NCBI GenBank assembly: GCA_002381185.1
Contig: DFOA01000047.1
Location: forward strand, 13,438-57,614
Source: Firmicutes bacterium UBA3553
GTDB taxonomy: Bacteria > Bacillota > Clostridia > Tissierellales > Sedimentibacteraceae
DNA length: 44,177 nucleotides
Reading direction: 5' to 3'
Shown here: in pieces, positions 1-8,723 of the stretch
Layout of the letters: the number at the start of each line of letters is the position of its first letter
Position numbering within the stretch: position 1 is the stretch's first letter
The notes under the pieces: model-generated
Seen by the model: the letters and a program-made list of their open reading frames with translations, nothing else
The model's database searches: none
Told to the model about the DNA's origin: nothing
Program-made: the position numbers and the translations under genes

Positions 1-148
1 CAATTAAAAGTAATTATATAATACCATAAAAAAGATATTATAAAAAGAATAAATCATTATTAAAAGCTAAAAATATAACTAAATTCAAAATAATAATAAG
101 GAATAATGCTAAAAAATAATAATATTATAAATTATTTACAAATAACAT

Positions 149-177
149 TTGTATTTATTACGCATGCATAGTATAAT
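149..177 (+). promoter_or_regulatory. Sigma-A-type promoter of DEAD-box helicase gene
   Basis: TTGTAT (149-154) and TATAAT (172-177) are separated by 17 bp, giving a start near 184 and a 5' UTR of about 30 nt before the helicase ATG. The upstream 148 bp are very AT-rich; no gene is seen there. Confidence 0.7.
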
Positions 178-213
178 GAGAAGTTAATAAAAATAGAACG
201 AGGATGAGATTTA

Positions 214-1908
214 ATGAAAATTGAAAATGTAATTTTGAATGACAACATTCAAAGAGCCTTAGATGAAATGGGCTTTGAAGAAGGAACCCAAATTCAGCAA
301 GAGGCAATTCCTGTAATACTAGAGGGAAGAGATATAATCGGACAGTCAAATACAGGAACAGGAAAGACGGCTGCATTTGGTATACCAATACTTGAAAAAA
401 TAGATAGAAATATAAAAATGCCACAGGCTATTGTTTTGTTGCCTACCAGAGAACTGGCCGTACAGGTAGCAAATGAATTCAGAAAATACGGAAAATATAT
501 GGACGGCATCAAGACAGTTACAGTATATGGCGGCGCAGACATTCGTGATCAAATAAATAAGCTGAAGGGAGGAGCTCAGATTATAGTCGGAACTCCCGGA
601 AGAGTTATTGATTTAATAGACAGAAACGTTATAAAATTAAGTGAGTTAAATATGGCGGTGTTGGATGAAGCGGACGAAATGCTTAAAATGGGCTTCAGGG
701 AAGACATCGAACTTATACTGGGAAAAATTGACCATCCAGTTCAGACATTGCTGTTCTCTGCAACAATTCCGGATGCAATGAAAAATATTATTAAAAAATT
801 CCTTAAAAATCCGGTATCAATAAAGGTTTTAAGAGAAGGTATAACAGCTAAGGAAGTTAAGCAGAGCTATTTCCTGGTTAAACATTCAGATAAGGTTGAT
901 GCTCTGGCCAGGCTGGTTGACACATATACACCAAGATTGGCTCTGATATTCTGCAATACTAAAAAATCGGTAGATGAATTGTATGACCAGTTAATCGAAA
1001 GAGGCTACAACTGTGACAAAATGCACGGTGATATAAAGCAGTCACAAAGAATAGACACATTGAATAAGTTTAACAACGGCTTAATTGAAATATTGATTGC
1101 AACTGACGTTGCAGCAAGAGGCTTGGATATTAAAGAGGTTGATATTGTTATAAACTATGATGTTCCTTCCAAGGAAGACTATTATGTTCACCGTATAGGA
1201 AGAACAGGAAGAGCCGGCAAAGAGGGTGCATCTTTTACACTTGTTTCTGCAAAGGAAATGAAAAAAATAGAGGATATCGAAAGATACACAAAGAAAGATA
1301 TTCGTAAGAGATCAATACCAACTGTTGATAAAGTAAATGAAGTTAAACAGGATAAATTTATCAGAAATATCGTTGAAGTTATTGAAAAAGAAGAGCTGGG
1401 TGAAAACAGAGAACTGGCAGGAAGACTCATGTCCCAGGGATATGATGCAGAAACCCTGATAGCCGCGATGATTAAGAAGCTTGTTAAATTTGACTACTCT
1501 GAAGAAAGAGATTTAAATGAAATAATACCGGAAAGAAAGAAATTCTCCAGAGAGTCTAAGAGACTGGACGAAAAAGATTCCGTAAGATTCCATGTCAATG
1601 TGGGTAAGAAACAAGGTGTTCGACCTGGTGACATACTTGGTGCTGTTGCAGGTGAATGTGACATACCTGGTTCTGACATAGGTGAAATTGAAATTCTTGA
1701 AAATTACTCTTTCTTTACTGCAGCAACAGAGCATAAAAACCGAATTTTGAAAAAAATGGAAGGCGCTCAGATAAAGGGACAGAATGTTGTAGTCGAATTG
1801 TCCAAGGAAAAGAAATCGAGACATACAAGAGAAAAGTCATCGGGCAGCAGCTGGGGAAGAAAACCGTCGGATGATAATTGGTCAAGAAAGAAATCAAGAA
1901 AAAAATAG
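214..1908 (+). CDS. DEAD-box ATP-dependent RNA helicase (CshA/DeaD type)
   Basis: A 564-aa RNA helicase that unwinds structured RNA with ATP, probably in ribosome assembly or mRNA turnover. Seen in order: Walker A SNTGTGKT, PTRELA, TPGR, the DEAD box at residues 151-154, SAT, and HRIGRTGRAG near residue 335. After the two RecA-like domains, residues of about 455-540 resemble the DbpA-type RNA-binding domain (FHVNVGKKQGVRPGDILG). A basic Ser/Arg/Lys tail ends the protein. The ATG at 214 follows GAACGAGGATG, an acceptable ribosome binding site. It is monocistronic: its own promoter lies upstream and the thrS promoter starts right after the stop. The family is certain; assignment to CshA, DeaD or DbpA is inference. 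Confidence 0.95.
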   Translation: MKIENVILNDNIQRALDEMGFEEGTQIQQEAIPVILEGRDIIGQSNTGTGKTAAFGIPILEKIDRNIKMPQAIVLLPTRELAVQVANEFRKYGKYMDGIKTVTVYGGADIRDQINKLKGGAQIIVGTPGRVIDLIDRNVIKLSELNMAVLDEADEMLKMGFREDIELILGKIDHPVQTLLFSATIPDAMKNIIKKFLKNPVSIKVLREGITAKEVKQSYFLVKHSDKVDALARLVDTYTPRLALIFCNTKKSVDELYDQLIERGYNCDKMHGDIKQSQRIDTLNKFNNGLIEILIATDVAARGLDIKEVDIVINYDVPSKEDYYVHRIGRTGRAGKEGASFTLVSAKEMKKIEDIERYTKKDIRKRSIPTVDKVNEVKQDKFIRNIVEVIEKEELGENRELAGRLMSQGYDAETLIAAMIKKLVKFDYSEERDLNEIIPERKKFSRESKRLDEKDSVRFHVNVGKKQGVRPGDILGAVAGECDIPGSDIGEIEILENYSFFTAATEHKNRILKKMEGAQIKGQNVVVELSKEKKSRHTREKSSGSSWGRKPSDDNWSRKKSRKK

Positions 1909-1918
1909 AAAATATATG

Positions 1919-1948
1919 TTGACAAAAATTAATAGTCGGTAATATAAT
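1919..1948 (+). promoter_or_regulatory. Promoter of T-box/thrS transcript
   Basis: TTGACA (1919-1924) and TATAAT (1943-1948) with an 18-bp spacer, placed immediately before the T-box leader. Confidence 0.8.
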
Positions 1949-1954
1949 AGTAAA

Positions 1955-2177
1955 AATGAACTGTGATGGATCGAGTAAGACAGATGCAGCAACAAAGAGA
2001 GGGAAGATAAGGTGAGAGCTTCCTTTGCATGGCTGTTTGAAAACTAATCCGGAGTTAAGACCGAAAGCTCAGTCGTAAGGTCTTGGTATGGATGCCTTAA
2101 ATCCCTTGAGAAGCAACTAAGGTGGAACCACGATATTATGTCGTCCTTAAACACATATGTTTAAGGGCGATTTTTTT
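1955..2177 (+). promoter_or_regulatory. T-box leader (threonine) of thrS
   Basis: A tRNA-sensing leader between the promoter and thrS. The antiterminator T-box AAGGTGGAACCACG lies at 2119-2132 and is followed by a terminator hairpin and T-run. The AGAGAG and GGTGAGAG elements of stem I are at about 1996-2018. ACT at 2043-2045, followed by a purine and shortly before CCGGAG, is the best candidate specifier codon and agrees with Thr. Uncharged tRNA-Thr should stabilise the antiterminator and allow thrS transcription. The T-box core departs slightly from the usual AGGGTGGNACCGCG. Confidence 0.88.
2141..2177 (+). terminator. T-box-controlled intrinsic terminator of thrS
   Basis: TCGTCCTTAAAC (2141-2152) pairs with GTTTAAGGGCGA (2159-2170) apart from one wobble and is followed by seven T residues. 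The 5' arm lies just downstream of the T-box, as expected for mutually exclusive folds. Confidence 0.85.
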
Positions 2178-2215
2178 ATATAAAAATATTGAAAAAGATA
2201 ATTGGAGGAAAAGTC

Positions 2216-4141
2216 ATGATAAAACTAACACTGCCTGACAATAGCGTCAGAGAATATGAAGGAGCCGTTTCCGCATATGATGTAGTTAAAAGCATAAGCG
2301 AAGGACTGGCAAGAAATGTAGTGGGAGCTGTTTACAACGGCAAGACTATAGGATTAAAAGAAGAAATAAAAGAAGACGGAACTATCAAATTTTTAAAATT
2401 TGAAGACAAAGAAGGAAAGCATATATTCTGGCATACTTCATCACACATTATGGCACAGGCAATTAAAAGATTGTGGCCAGATGCAAAGCTTGCAATAGGG
2501 CCTGCCATAGACAACGGTTTTTACTATGATATTGATTTGGAATACAGATTAGTTCAAGAAGATTTTGAAAAAATCGAAGCTGAAATGAAGAAAATAGTAA
2601 AAGAAAATCTCGAACTTGAGAGATTTGAACTTCCAAGAGCCGAAGCAATAAAATTTATGGAAGAGAAGCAAGAACCCTACAAGGTTGAATTAATCAATGA
2701 TTTGCCCGAGGATGCAGTTATTTCATTCTATAAACAGGGAGATTTTGTTGACCTTTGTGCAGGACCGCATCTTGAGTCAACTAAAAAACCAAAGGCTGTA
2801 AAAGTTTTAAGCATTGCGGGAGCATACTGGAGAGGCAACGAAAACAATAAAATGCTCCAGAGAGTTTATGGCATAACTTTTGAAAAATCAAAAGAATTAG
2901 AAGATTATATAAAAATGATGGAAGAAGCTAAAAAGCGTGACCACAGAAAACTTGGCAGAGAATTGGATTTATTCTTTATGTCAGAAGAAGGTCCTGGATT
3001 CCCGTTCTTCCTGCCAAAGGGCGTTGAAGTAAAAAATGAACTAATGAAATTCTGGAGAGAGATGCATAAAAAAGCAGGCTATGTAGAAATAGAATCTCCA
3101 TTAATGCTGAATAAACATCTGTGGGAAATATCAGGACACTGGTACAATTACAGAGAAAACATGTATACAACTGTAATTGATGAACAGGATTTCGCCATTA
3201 AACCTATGAACTGCCCCGGAGGAATTTTAGTATATAAAAATGAGATGCATTCCTATAAAGATCTTCCTTTGAGAGTGGCAGAAGCAGGAAGAGTACACAG
3301 ACATGAACTGTCAGGCGCACTTCACGGCTTAATGCGTGTAAGAGCATTTACTCAGGATGATGCCCATTTATTCATACTTCCTGAACAAATCAAGGATGAG
3401 ATTAAAGGTGTTATAAAATTAATAGACGAAATATACAAGAAATTCGGTTTCTCATATAAATTAGAGCTTTCAACTAGACCAGAAAAATTTATGGGAGAAA
3501 TAAAAGACTGGGATATGGCAGAAGCTTCATTAAAGGCAGCGTTGGAAGAGCTGAATCTGGATTATGTAATAAATGAAGGAGACGGAGCATTCTACGGACC
3601 TAAAATAGACTTCCATCTGACAGACTGCATAGGAAGAACATGGCAATGCGGTACAATTCAATTGGATTACCAGATGCCGCAGCGTTTTGAAATGGAATAT
3701 GTGGGAGCAGACGGACAAAAGCACAGACCTATTATGATTCACAGAACTGCATTCGGTAGCATCGAAAGATTCTTCGGTATTCTTATAGAGCAGTTTGCCG
3801 GTGCATTCCCAACTTGGCTGGCTCCGGTACAGGTTAAGATTCTTCCTATTTCAGATAAGTTCATTGAATATGCCGAAAAAGTAAAAGAACAGTTAGAAGC
3901 ATTGAACATCAAGGTTGAACTGGACTCAAGAGCTGAAAAAATCGGCTATAAAATAAGAGAAGCACAGATGCAGAAAATACCATACATGTTTGTAGTTGGG
4001 GAAAAAGAAGCCGAAAACAACACTGTATCAGTGAGAGAACGACAAAAAGGCGACATCGGAAGCATGAGTATCGAAGAAATAAGCAATATAATATTAAGTA
4101 AAATTGCAGCAAGAGAAAATGACTCGCCGCAATTGATTTAA
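2216..4141 (+). CDS. thrS: Threonine--tRNA ligase
   Basis: Charges tRNA-Thr with threonine; cytoplasmic class II synthetase, 641 aa, normal for the family. An N-terminal TGS domain (residues 1-62) is followed by the editing/SAD domain with HxxxH (H73, H77), the class II catalytic core (motif 2 near GRVHRHELSG, motif 3 HRTAFGSIERFFGI), and the C-terminal anticodon-binding domain from about residue 540. The ATG at 2216 is chosen because GGAGG sits 7 nt upstream; an in-frame TTG at 2189 has no ribosome binding site. Transcription is controlled by the threonine T-box just upstream. A strong nested hairpin follows the gene. Confidence 0.97.
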   Translation: MIKLTLPDNSVREYEGAVSAYDVVKSISEGLARNVVGAVYNGKTIGLKEEIKEDGTIKFLKFEDKEGKHIFWHTSSHIMAQAIKRLWPDAKLAIGPAIDNGFYYDIDLEYRLVQEDFEKIEAEMKKIVKENLELERFELPRAEAIKFMEEKQEPYKVELINDLPEDAVISFYKQGDFVDLCAGPHLESTKKPKAVKVLSIAGAYWRGNENNKMLQRVYGITFEKSKELEDYIKMMEEAKKRDHRKLGRELDLFFMSEEGPGFPFFLPKGVEVKNELMKFWREMHKKAGYVEIESPLMLNKHLWEISGHWYNYRENMYTTVIDEQDFAIKPMNCPGGILVYKNEMHSYKDLPLRVAEAGRVHRHELSGALHGLMRVRAFTQDDAHLFILPEQIKDEIKGVIKLIDEIYKKFGFSYKLELSTRPEKFMGEIKDWDMAEASLKAALEELNLDYVINEGDGAFYGPKIDFHLTDCIGRTWQCGTIQLDYQMPQRFEMEYVGADGQKHRPIMIHRTAFGSIERFFGILIEQFAGAFPTWLAPVQVKILPISDKFIEYAEKVKEQLEALNIKVELDSRAEKIGYKIREAQMQKIPYMFVVGEKEAENNTVSVRERQKGDIGSMSIEEISNIILSKIAARENDSPQLI

Positions 4142-4151
4142 TAGTTTAAAG

Positions 4152-4231
4152 AAATAGCTGTTGCAAAGCAGAAGTGGCATCCTTAGCAAGCGTAAGGATG
4201 CCATTATAATAATCGCATGCAATAGCTATTT
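4152..4231 (+). terminator. Nested double hairpin after thrS
   Basis: An outer stem (4152-4165 with 4218-4231, one G-U) encloses a perfect 11-bp inner hairpin, TGGCATCCTTA/TAAGGATGCCA (4175-4203). It sits right after thrS and before the next gene and most likely ends the thrS transcript. The T-run after it is short. Confidence 0.65.
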
Positions 4232-4290
4232 TATATTGTAAAAATTTAGAATTTTGTTATAATAAATATATTAACCAAAGAGGATAGCAG

Positions 4291-5322
4291 ATGAATAAAC
4301 GTTTAGTATATGTTGATTTATTGAGAATAACCGCCGCATTTTCTGTAGTCCTGCTCCATGTTGCAGCGGGCAACTGGGGCAATGCCGCATTAGGTACTTA
4401 TGAATGGAATGTATTTAATTTTTATGACAGCCTGGTAAGGTTCGGTGTTCCTATTTTTGTAATGATAAGCGGAATGTTTTTGTTGAATCCGGATAAAAGT
4501 ATTAGTTACAAAGATATTTATTCAAAATACATATTAAAAATTATAATCGCTTTCATCTCATGGTCGCTGCTTTATGCGCTTTATACAAATGTATCAAACT
4601 ATGATGAATTTAACAGAGAGGTCTTTATAAAAAGTTTCATATTTGGTCATTACCACTTATGGTACCTTTATATGATTGTGGGGTTGTATATTATTACACC
4701 TCTTTTAAGAAAGATTGCGGCGGATAAAAAAGCAACCGAATATTTTCTTTTGCTTTCGGTGATTTTTACATCTGTTTTGCCTATGACAATAAAGATATTC
4801 AATCTAGCTGATTTGGATTTATTTATAAAAAAATTTGAGCTGCATTTTATTGTTGGTTATGCTGGGTATTATATAGGTGGATATTACCTGAGCAGGTATG
4901 AATTAAATAAGAATAAAAGGAATATCATCTATATATCAGGAGTTTTAGGAGTTATCTGCACATATGTATTCACTGATATCCTTTCACTGCAGACTGGCAA
5001 GGCGGACAGCACCTTGTACAGCTACTTTTCACCTAATGTAATGATTGCAGGCATAGCGTTATTTGTGTTTTTTAAATACGAAATTTCAAAAATAAAATTT
5101 CGGCAAAGTGCTGTAAAAATAATAAACACATTGTCGGAATGCTCATTCAGAATTTATTTGGTTCATGATTTTTTTATTATGCTTATTGCAAAAAAAGGGA
5201 TTAGTACCCTTAATTATAATCCCGCCTGGTCGGTTCCTGTTGTGGCAACAGCAGTATTTACGGGAAGTTTGGCAGTAAGCTACATAATAGGAAAGACGCC
5301 TTTGTTAAAAAGGATTTTATAA
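4291..5322 (+). CDS. Membrane acyltransferase, acyltransferase_3 family
   Basis: A 343-aa polytopic membrane protein of the acyltransferase 3 family (OatA/WecH-like), which moves acyl groups, often acetyl, to cell-surface or exported glycans. The family signature is at the N-terminus: VDLLRITAAFSVVLLHVAAG, with the conserved His near residue 23, then about ten hydrophobic segments. There is no C-terminal SGNH domain, so it is the membrane-only form. The ribosome binding site is AGAGGAT upstream of ATG. It lies 31 bp before the uridine phosphorylase gene and may be cotranscribed, though the functions are not obviously linked. Substrate unknown. Confidence 0.85.
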   Translation: MNKRLVYVDLLRITAAFSVVLLHVAAGNWGNAALGTYEWNVFNFYDSLVRFGVPIFVMISGMFLLNPDKSISYKDIYSKYILKIIIAFISWSLLYALYTNVSNYDEFNREVFIKSFIFGHYHLWYLYMIVGLYIITPLLRKIAADKKATEYFLLLSVIFTSVLPMTIKIFNLADLDLFIKKFELHFIVGYAGYYIGGYYLSRYELNKNKRNIIYISGVLGVICTYVFTDILSLQTGKADSTLYSYFSPNVMIAGIALFVFFKYEISKIKFRQSAVKIINTLSECSFRIYLVHDFFIMLIAKKGISTLNYNPAWSVPVVATAVFTGSLAVSYIIGKTPLLKRIL

Positions 5323-5353
5323 TCTGAAAAATTTAATTTTATAGGAGGAAGTT

Positions 5354-6124
5354 ATGAGTAAAGCATATTCAGGAGATATTCAATATCATATCAATATGAA
5401 GCAGGGAGATGTGGGAAGGTATGTAATACTGCCCGGAGATCCAAAAAGGTGCGAAAAAATAGCAAAACACTTTGACAATGCCGTGTTGGTTGCAGACCAC
5501 AGGGAATTTGTCACATACACAGGCTATCTGGACGGTGTTAAAGTAAGCGTAACGTCAACAGGCATAGGAGGACCCTCCGCATCAATTGCAATGGAGGAGC
5601 TGGCAAATATAGGCGCTGATACATTTATCCGCGTGGGAACAAGCGGCGGCATGGAAGTAAATGTCATGGGCGGAGATTTGGTTGTAGCATCAGGCGCAAT
5701 CCGCATGGAAGGAACAAGCAGGGAATATGCCCCCATGGAATTTCCGGCAGTTGCAAATTATGATGTAATGAATGCATTAGTAAAAGCATCACAAAATTTA
5801 GGAAAGAAATATCACGTAGGAATTGTTCAGTGCAAGGATGCCTATTACGGCCAGCATGATCCTGAATCAAAGCCTGTGAGCTATGAGCTCACAAACAAAT
5901 GGGAAGCATGGCTGAGACTCGGAGCCCTTGCATCCGAAATGGAATCAGCGGCATTGTTTATCGTAGGAGCATACCGCAAGGTACGTGTGGGAGCGGTACT
6001 AAGTGTTGTGGCCAATCAGGAAAGAAGAAGACTGGGAATGGATGACCCGCAGGTACATGACACAGAAGATGCAATAAAGACAGCAGTAGAAGCAATCAGG
6101 TTGTTGATTAGAGAAGATAATTAA
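5354..6124 (+). CDS. udp: Uridine phosphorylase
   Basis: A 256-aa nucleoside phosphorylase of the PNP/UDP family that splits uridine with phosphate to uracil and ribose-1-phosphate in pyrimidine salvage. Visible features are the phosphate-binding LPGDPKR near residue 27, STGIGGPSASIA near residue 68, RVGTSGG, the nucleoside-binding EMESAALF (about residue 195), and a C-terminal helix. The pattern CKDAYYGQ and the KWEAWLRLGALASEMES context fit uridine phosphorylase better than purine nucleoside phosphorylase. The ribosome binding site is AGGAGG 6 nt before ATG. Substrate choice is inferred from family likeness. Confidence 0.88.
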   Translation: MSKAYSGDIQYHINMKQGDVGRYVILPGDPKRCEKIAKHFDNAVLVADHREFVTYTGYLDGVKVSVTSTGIGGPSASIAMEELANIGADTFIRVGTSGGMEVNVMGGDLVVASGAIRMEGTSREYAPMEFPAVANYDVMNALVKASQNLGKKYHVGIVQCKDAYYGQHDPESKPVSYELTNKWEAWLRLGALASEMESAALFIVGAYRKVRVGAVLSVVANQERRRLGMDDPQVHDTEDAIKTAVEAIRLLIREDN

Positions 6125-6145
6125 CCTTAATGGGTAGTTGATGAT

Positions 6146-6770
6146 ATGAGGATAGATAAATTACAAGAACTTATAGTTGGTGGAGAAAACATAAATGTAG
6201 AATTTAAACAAAGCAGGAACAAACTTAATAGGGATGTTTTTGAATCGGTCTGTGCGTTTTTAAACAGAAACGGTGGACATTTGTTGCTTGGTGTGGAAGA
6301 CAGACAATGGTAATATCATTGGCATTTATCCAGAAGCAGTAGATAAGTTAAAAAAAGATTTTGCAACTTCTGTCAACAACCCAAATAAAATCAATCTGAC
6401 TTTCTATTTGGCAATTGAGGAATTGGAGATTGAAGGGAAAATTATTTTGTATATATTTATTCCTGAGAGCTCTCAAGTTCACAGGTGTAATGGAAGAATT
6501 TATGATCGAAATTAAGACAGAGATATTGATATTACTGATAGTACAAACCTTGTGTCAGGATTATATATAAGAAAACAAGGTTTGTATACAGAAAATAGAA
6601 TATTTCCATTCGCAGAGATTTCAGATTTGAAAAGTAGCGTTTTTATAAAAATCAGAAAACTTGCGGCGAATCAAAAACCAAATCACCCATGGAAATCAAT
6701 GGATGATTTTGAACTTCTAAAAAGTGCCGGCCTTTATTTAAAAGATTTACAGAGTGATTATTTAGATTAG
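6146..6770 (+). pseudogene. Decayed AlbA_2 (Schlafen-type AAA_4) DNA-binding protein gene
   Basis: From the ATG at 6146 the frame encodes an AlbA_2-like start (NVEFKQSRNKLNRDVFESV, then FLNRNGGHLLLGVED) and stops at 6313. One extra A near 6302 explains this: removing it continues GVEDDNGNIIGIYPEAV in the next frame. That frame runs on to a second lesion, an in-frame TAA at 6513-6515 between IYDRN and DRDIDIT, and then to HPWKSMDDFELLKSAGLYLKDLQ before ending at 6770. Known relatives (putative transcriptional regulators or RecG-like HTH proteins) are about twice as long, so the 3' half is also lost. At least three lesions argue for a dead gene rather than a sequencing slip. Confidence 0.85.
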
Positions 6771-6814
6771 TTTTCAGTAGGTAATTTTAAAACTAAAAAA
6801 TTGAAATATTGCAG

Positions 6815-6891
6815 TTAAGCCAATTCAGAGATTATATGAATAAAAATACTTTGGATGAAATGTAAAAATATAATACCCTGAAATGGCTTAA
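6815..6891. repeat. Imperfect inverted repeat after the AlbA_2 remnant
   Basis: 6815-6828 (TTAAGCCAATTCAG) and 6878-6891 (CTGAAATGGCTTAA) are inverted copies with 13 of 14 matches and a 49-nt AT-rich loop. It could be a terminator relic or the ends of a small decayed insertion that removed the rest of the upstream gene. No T-run follows. Confidence 0.45.
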
Positions 6892-6948
6892 TTACAAGTA
6901 ATTTTGGGTTTTGCAAATGTCTATTAATTTTCAATTATGGAGGGAGAC

Positions 6949-7260
6949 TTGAAAATAAAAATTGAGAATAAAATAAAGTTGAAAATTTCTCTTATAATTG
7001 TATTAATTAGCATATTTTTTCCTATTACATTCATAAATGATAGTGAAGTTGTTTTGGGATACCCGTTAGGATATGTCACTTTTAATTTACGTTCATTTTC
7101 ATTAGTTAACTTAAATAATATGAAATATAAAACTATATTACAGTTTATTCGTATAGATATGGCAAATATGTTGATTGATATAGTTATAGTATATTTGATT
7201 ATTAAAATGTTAGTTTGCATATATGAGCATATAAATATAGGCTTTAGGGATAAATTGTAG
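6949..7260 (+). CDS. Small two-TM membrane protein, unknown
   Basis: About 103 aa, not recognised. Two hydrophobic stretches (residues of about 12-28 and 75-93) flank a polar segment of about 45 residues that is probably outside the cell. TTG at 6949 is preferred because GGAGGG lies just upstream (6939-6944); an ATG at 6937 overlaps that site and would add four residues. The AT-rich composition with many Ile/Asn/Lys codons matches a small accessory gene. Two further small membrane ORFs follow in the same direction. Confidence 0.55.
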   Translation: MKIKIENKIKLKISLIIVLISIFFPITFINDSEVVLGYPLGYVTFNLRSFSLVNLNNMKYKTILQFIRIDMANMLIDIVIVYLIIKMLVCIYEHINIGFRDKL

Positions 7261-7262
7261 CC

Positions 7263-7430
7263 ATGGGGAGGTTTTTGCGGTTAGGAATGGGGATGCTAAG
7301 TGGTTGGATTAAGACACATGGATGCAAAGAAACATCTATAAAATATGCTGTGCTAACATTTTGCCTTACATATCTGCTTATATTTGCAATTACTTTTTAC
7401 AGCACAAAAGAAGATAAAGCATTAAGCTAA
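7263..7430 (+). CDS. Possible 55-aa membrane peptide
   Basis: An open frame of 55 codons with one clear hydrophobic helix (AVLTFCLTYLLIFAITFY) and a charged KEDKALS tail, starting 2 nt after the previous gene ends. The start is uncertain: ATG 7263 has no ribosome binding site. TTG 7275 follows GGGGAGG closely, and ATG 7287 or 7293 follow AGGA-like sequence. Nothing recognised; it might be a remnant of a larger permease. Confidence 0.35.
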   Translation: MGRFLRLGMGMLSGWIKTHGCKETSIKYAVLTFCLTYLLIFAITFYSTKEDKALS

Positions 7431-7480
7431 CATATTAGGTATATTATTTATACAATAGATCGTAATAAAAGGAGTAAAAA

Positions 7481-7876
7481 ATGATAAAATTAAAAAAAGC
7501 ATTTACCTTTTCAAGAATTATAATTATTATTCTTATTCTTTCAAATCTGTTTGTCCTATACGTGTTAAGTAAAACGGAACCTTCAAGAAATATTACTGGT
7601 ACTTATCAATCTACGGGATTTCCGAATAACCTATATGTATATAGTTTTGATCGGGAAAGAGAAGGAACTTATTTTTTAAAATTCAATGATACATTATTGG
7701 AAAAAGGAAAATACGAAAGATATAAAGAAAATATATATATTTGTTATGACGAGTCAGGAAATGAAAATATTATAACTTTGTTAAATGAAAGCTTTTACTT
7801 TTACGATCATGAAAATAAGAAAGTAATTGAGATGAAAAAGGTGTTAGAAGTTCCACTGGCTTTAAATATAGAATAA
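7481..7876 (+). CDS. Membrane-anchored small extracytoplasmic protein, unknown
   Basis: 131 aa; one N-terminal signal-anchor helix (residues of about 12-31), then a polar, beta-rich region starting at the typical GTYQSTG segment. The domain pattern (GTYFLKFNDTLLEKGKYE) resembles small secreted lipocalin-like or bacterial exo-domain proteins common near firmicute regulators, but no family is claimed. A good AAAGGAG site precedes ATG 7481. It ends just before a MerR-type promoter, so it is probably not cotranscribed with the MerR gene. Confidence 0.6.
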   Translation: MIKLKKAFTFSRIIIIILILSNLFVLYVLSKTEPSRNITGTYQSTGFPNNLYVYSFDREREGTYFLKFNDTLLEKGKYERYKENIYICYDESGNENIITLLNESFYFYDHENKKVIEMKKVLEVPLALNIE

Positions 7877-7889
7877 CAGAAAAAAACTC

Positions 7890-7920
7890 TTGACTCCGAC
7901 CTTAGGTCAGACATTACAGT
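7890..7920 (+). promoter_or_regulatory. MerR-type promoter with operator
   Basis: TTGACT (7890-7895) and TACAGT (7915-7920) are separated by 19 bp, the long spacer typical of MerR-activated promoters. The dyad GACCTTAGGTC (7898-7908) lies within the spacer. It directly precedes the MerR gene, so autoregulation is inferred. Confidence 0.75.
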
Positions 7921-7941
7921 AATATATGGGAGGTGAAACAC

Positions 7942-8688
7942 ATGTCGTACACAGTGCATGAAGTTGCAAGTCTATCCGGTGTAACGATTAAAACGCTTTA
8001 TCATTATCAGAAGATTGGATTGCTTATGCCGGAGAGAATTGAGGCAAACGGATACAGGTATTATGGTGACAAAGAGCTTGAAAAGCTGCAACAAATCCTG
8101 TTTTTTCGTGAACTTGACTTTTCACTGGACAAAATTAAACTTGCAATGCAAGACGAACCCTCCCGCCTGCGGTGCTTATGTGAACAGAAAACTCTGCTGA
8201 TGGCGCGCAAGCAGAGACTTGGAGACATATTGCACACGCTTGAGGAAGCTATTATTCACACGGAGAAAGGAGTAACTATGAGTAAAGAAAAAATGTTTAC
8301 GGGACTGAACAAAAAGGAATGGGAGGAAGCACTTTCTGAGCAAAGTGAGTATCTCAAAAAAGAGTACGGATACGATATGTTGTCTGAAAGCGAGATCAAT
8401 CCGGACGAACTTAATAAGCACTCCGACCAGGCTGCAAAGTTTATGATGTTCATGGCTGATGCCTTGAAAAACGGTATTCGCCCTTATGATAACAGTGTTA
8501 AGGATGCCATCAGGCAACACATCGTTTATGTTAACGAAAAGATTCATCCTACAGATGCAAAGTCTTTTTTGAAAGAAACCGAGTTTTTTTTAACAGATGA
8601 TTTTCATCGCAATATGTATGAAAGCATCCAAACCGGTCTCAGCTATTATATCTTTGCAGCTGCGAAGATGTTTGCTGAAAATCAATAA
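7942..8688 (+). CDS. MerR-family regulator with TipAS ligand-binding domain
   Basis: 248 aa. The N-terminal MerR HTH (residues 1-70: YTVHEVASLSGVTIKTLYHY, then GYRYYGDKELEKLQQILFFRELDFSLDKI) is joined by a coiled-coil to a C-terminal TipAS-like domain (about 120-245). TipAL-family proteins bind small molecules, often peptide antibiotics, and activate their own promoter by untwisting a 19-bp spacer. Exactly such a promoter lies upstream. ATG 7942 is chosen over GTG 7933, since that GTG lies inside the GGGAGGTG ribosome binding site. Probably a drug or stress sensor; the regulon beyond itself is unknown. Confidence 0.9.
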   Translation: MSYTVHEVASLSGVTIKTLYHYQKIGLLMPERIEANGYRYYGDKELEKLQQILFFRELDFSLDKIKLAMQDEPSRLRCLCEQKTLLMARKQRLGDILHTLEEAIIHTEKGVTMSKEKMFTGLNKKEWEEALSEQSEYLKKEYGYDMLSESEINPDELNKHSDQAAKFMMFMADALKNGIRPYDNSVKDAIRQHIVYVNEKIHPTDAKSFLKETEFFLTDDFHRNMYESIQTGLSYYIFAAAKMFAENQ

Positions 8689-8723
8689 CAGTGAATTTTT
8701 GTAATCAGAATAAAAAATTCTCA

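Noticed and set aside
1..148. Possible small gene or origin-like AT-rich DNA
   Set aside because: No frame with a ribosome binding site and no DnaA-box cluster; it appears to be plain AT-rich intergenic sequence.
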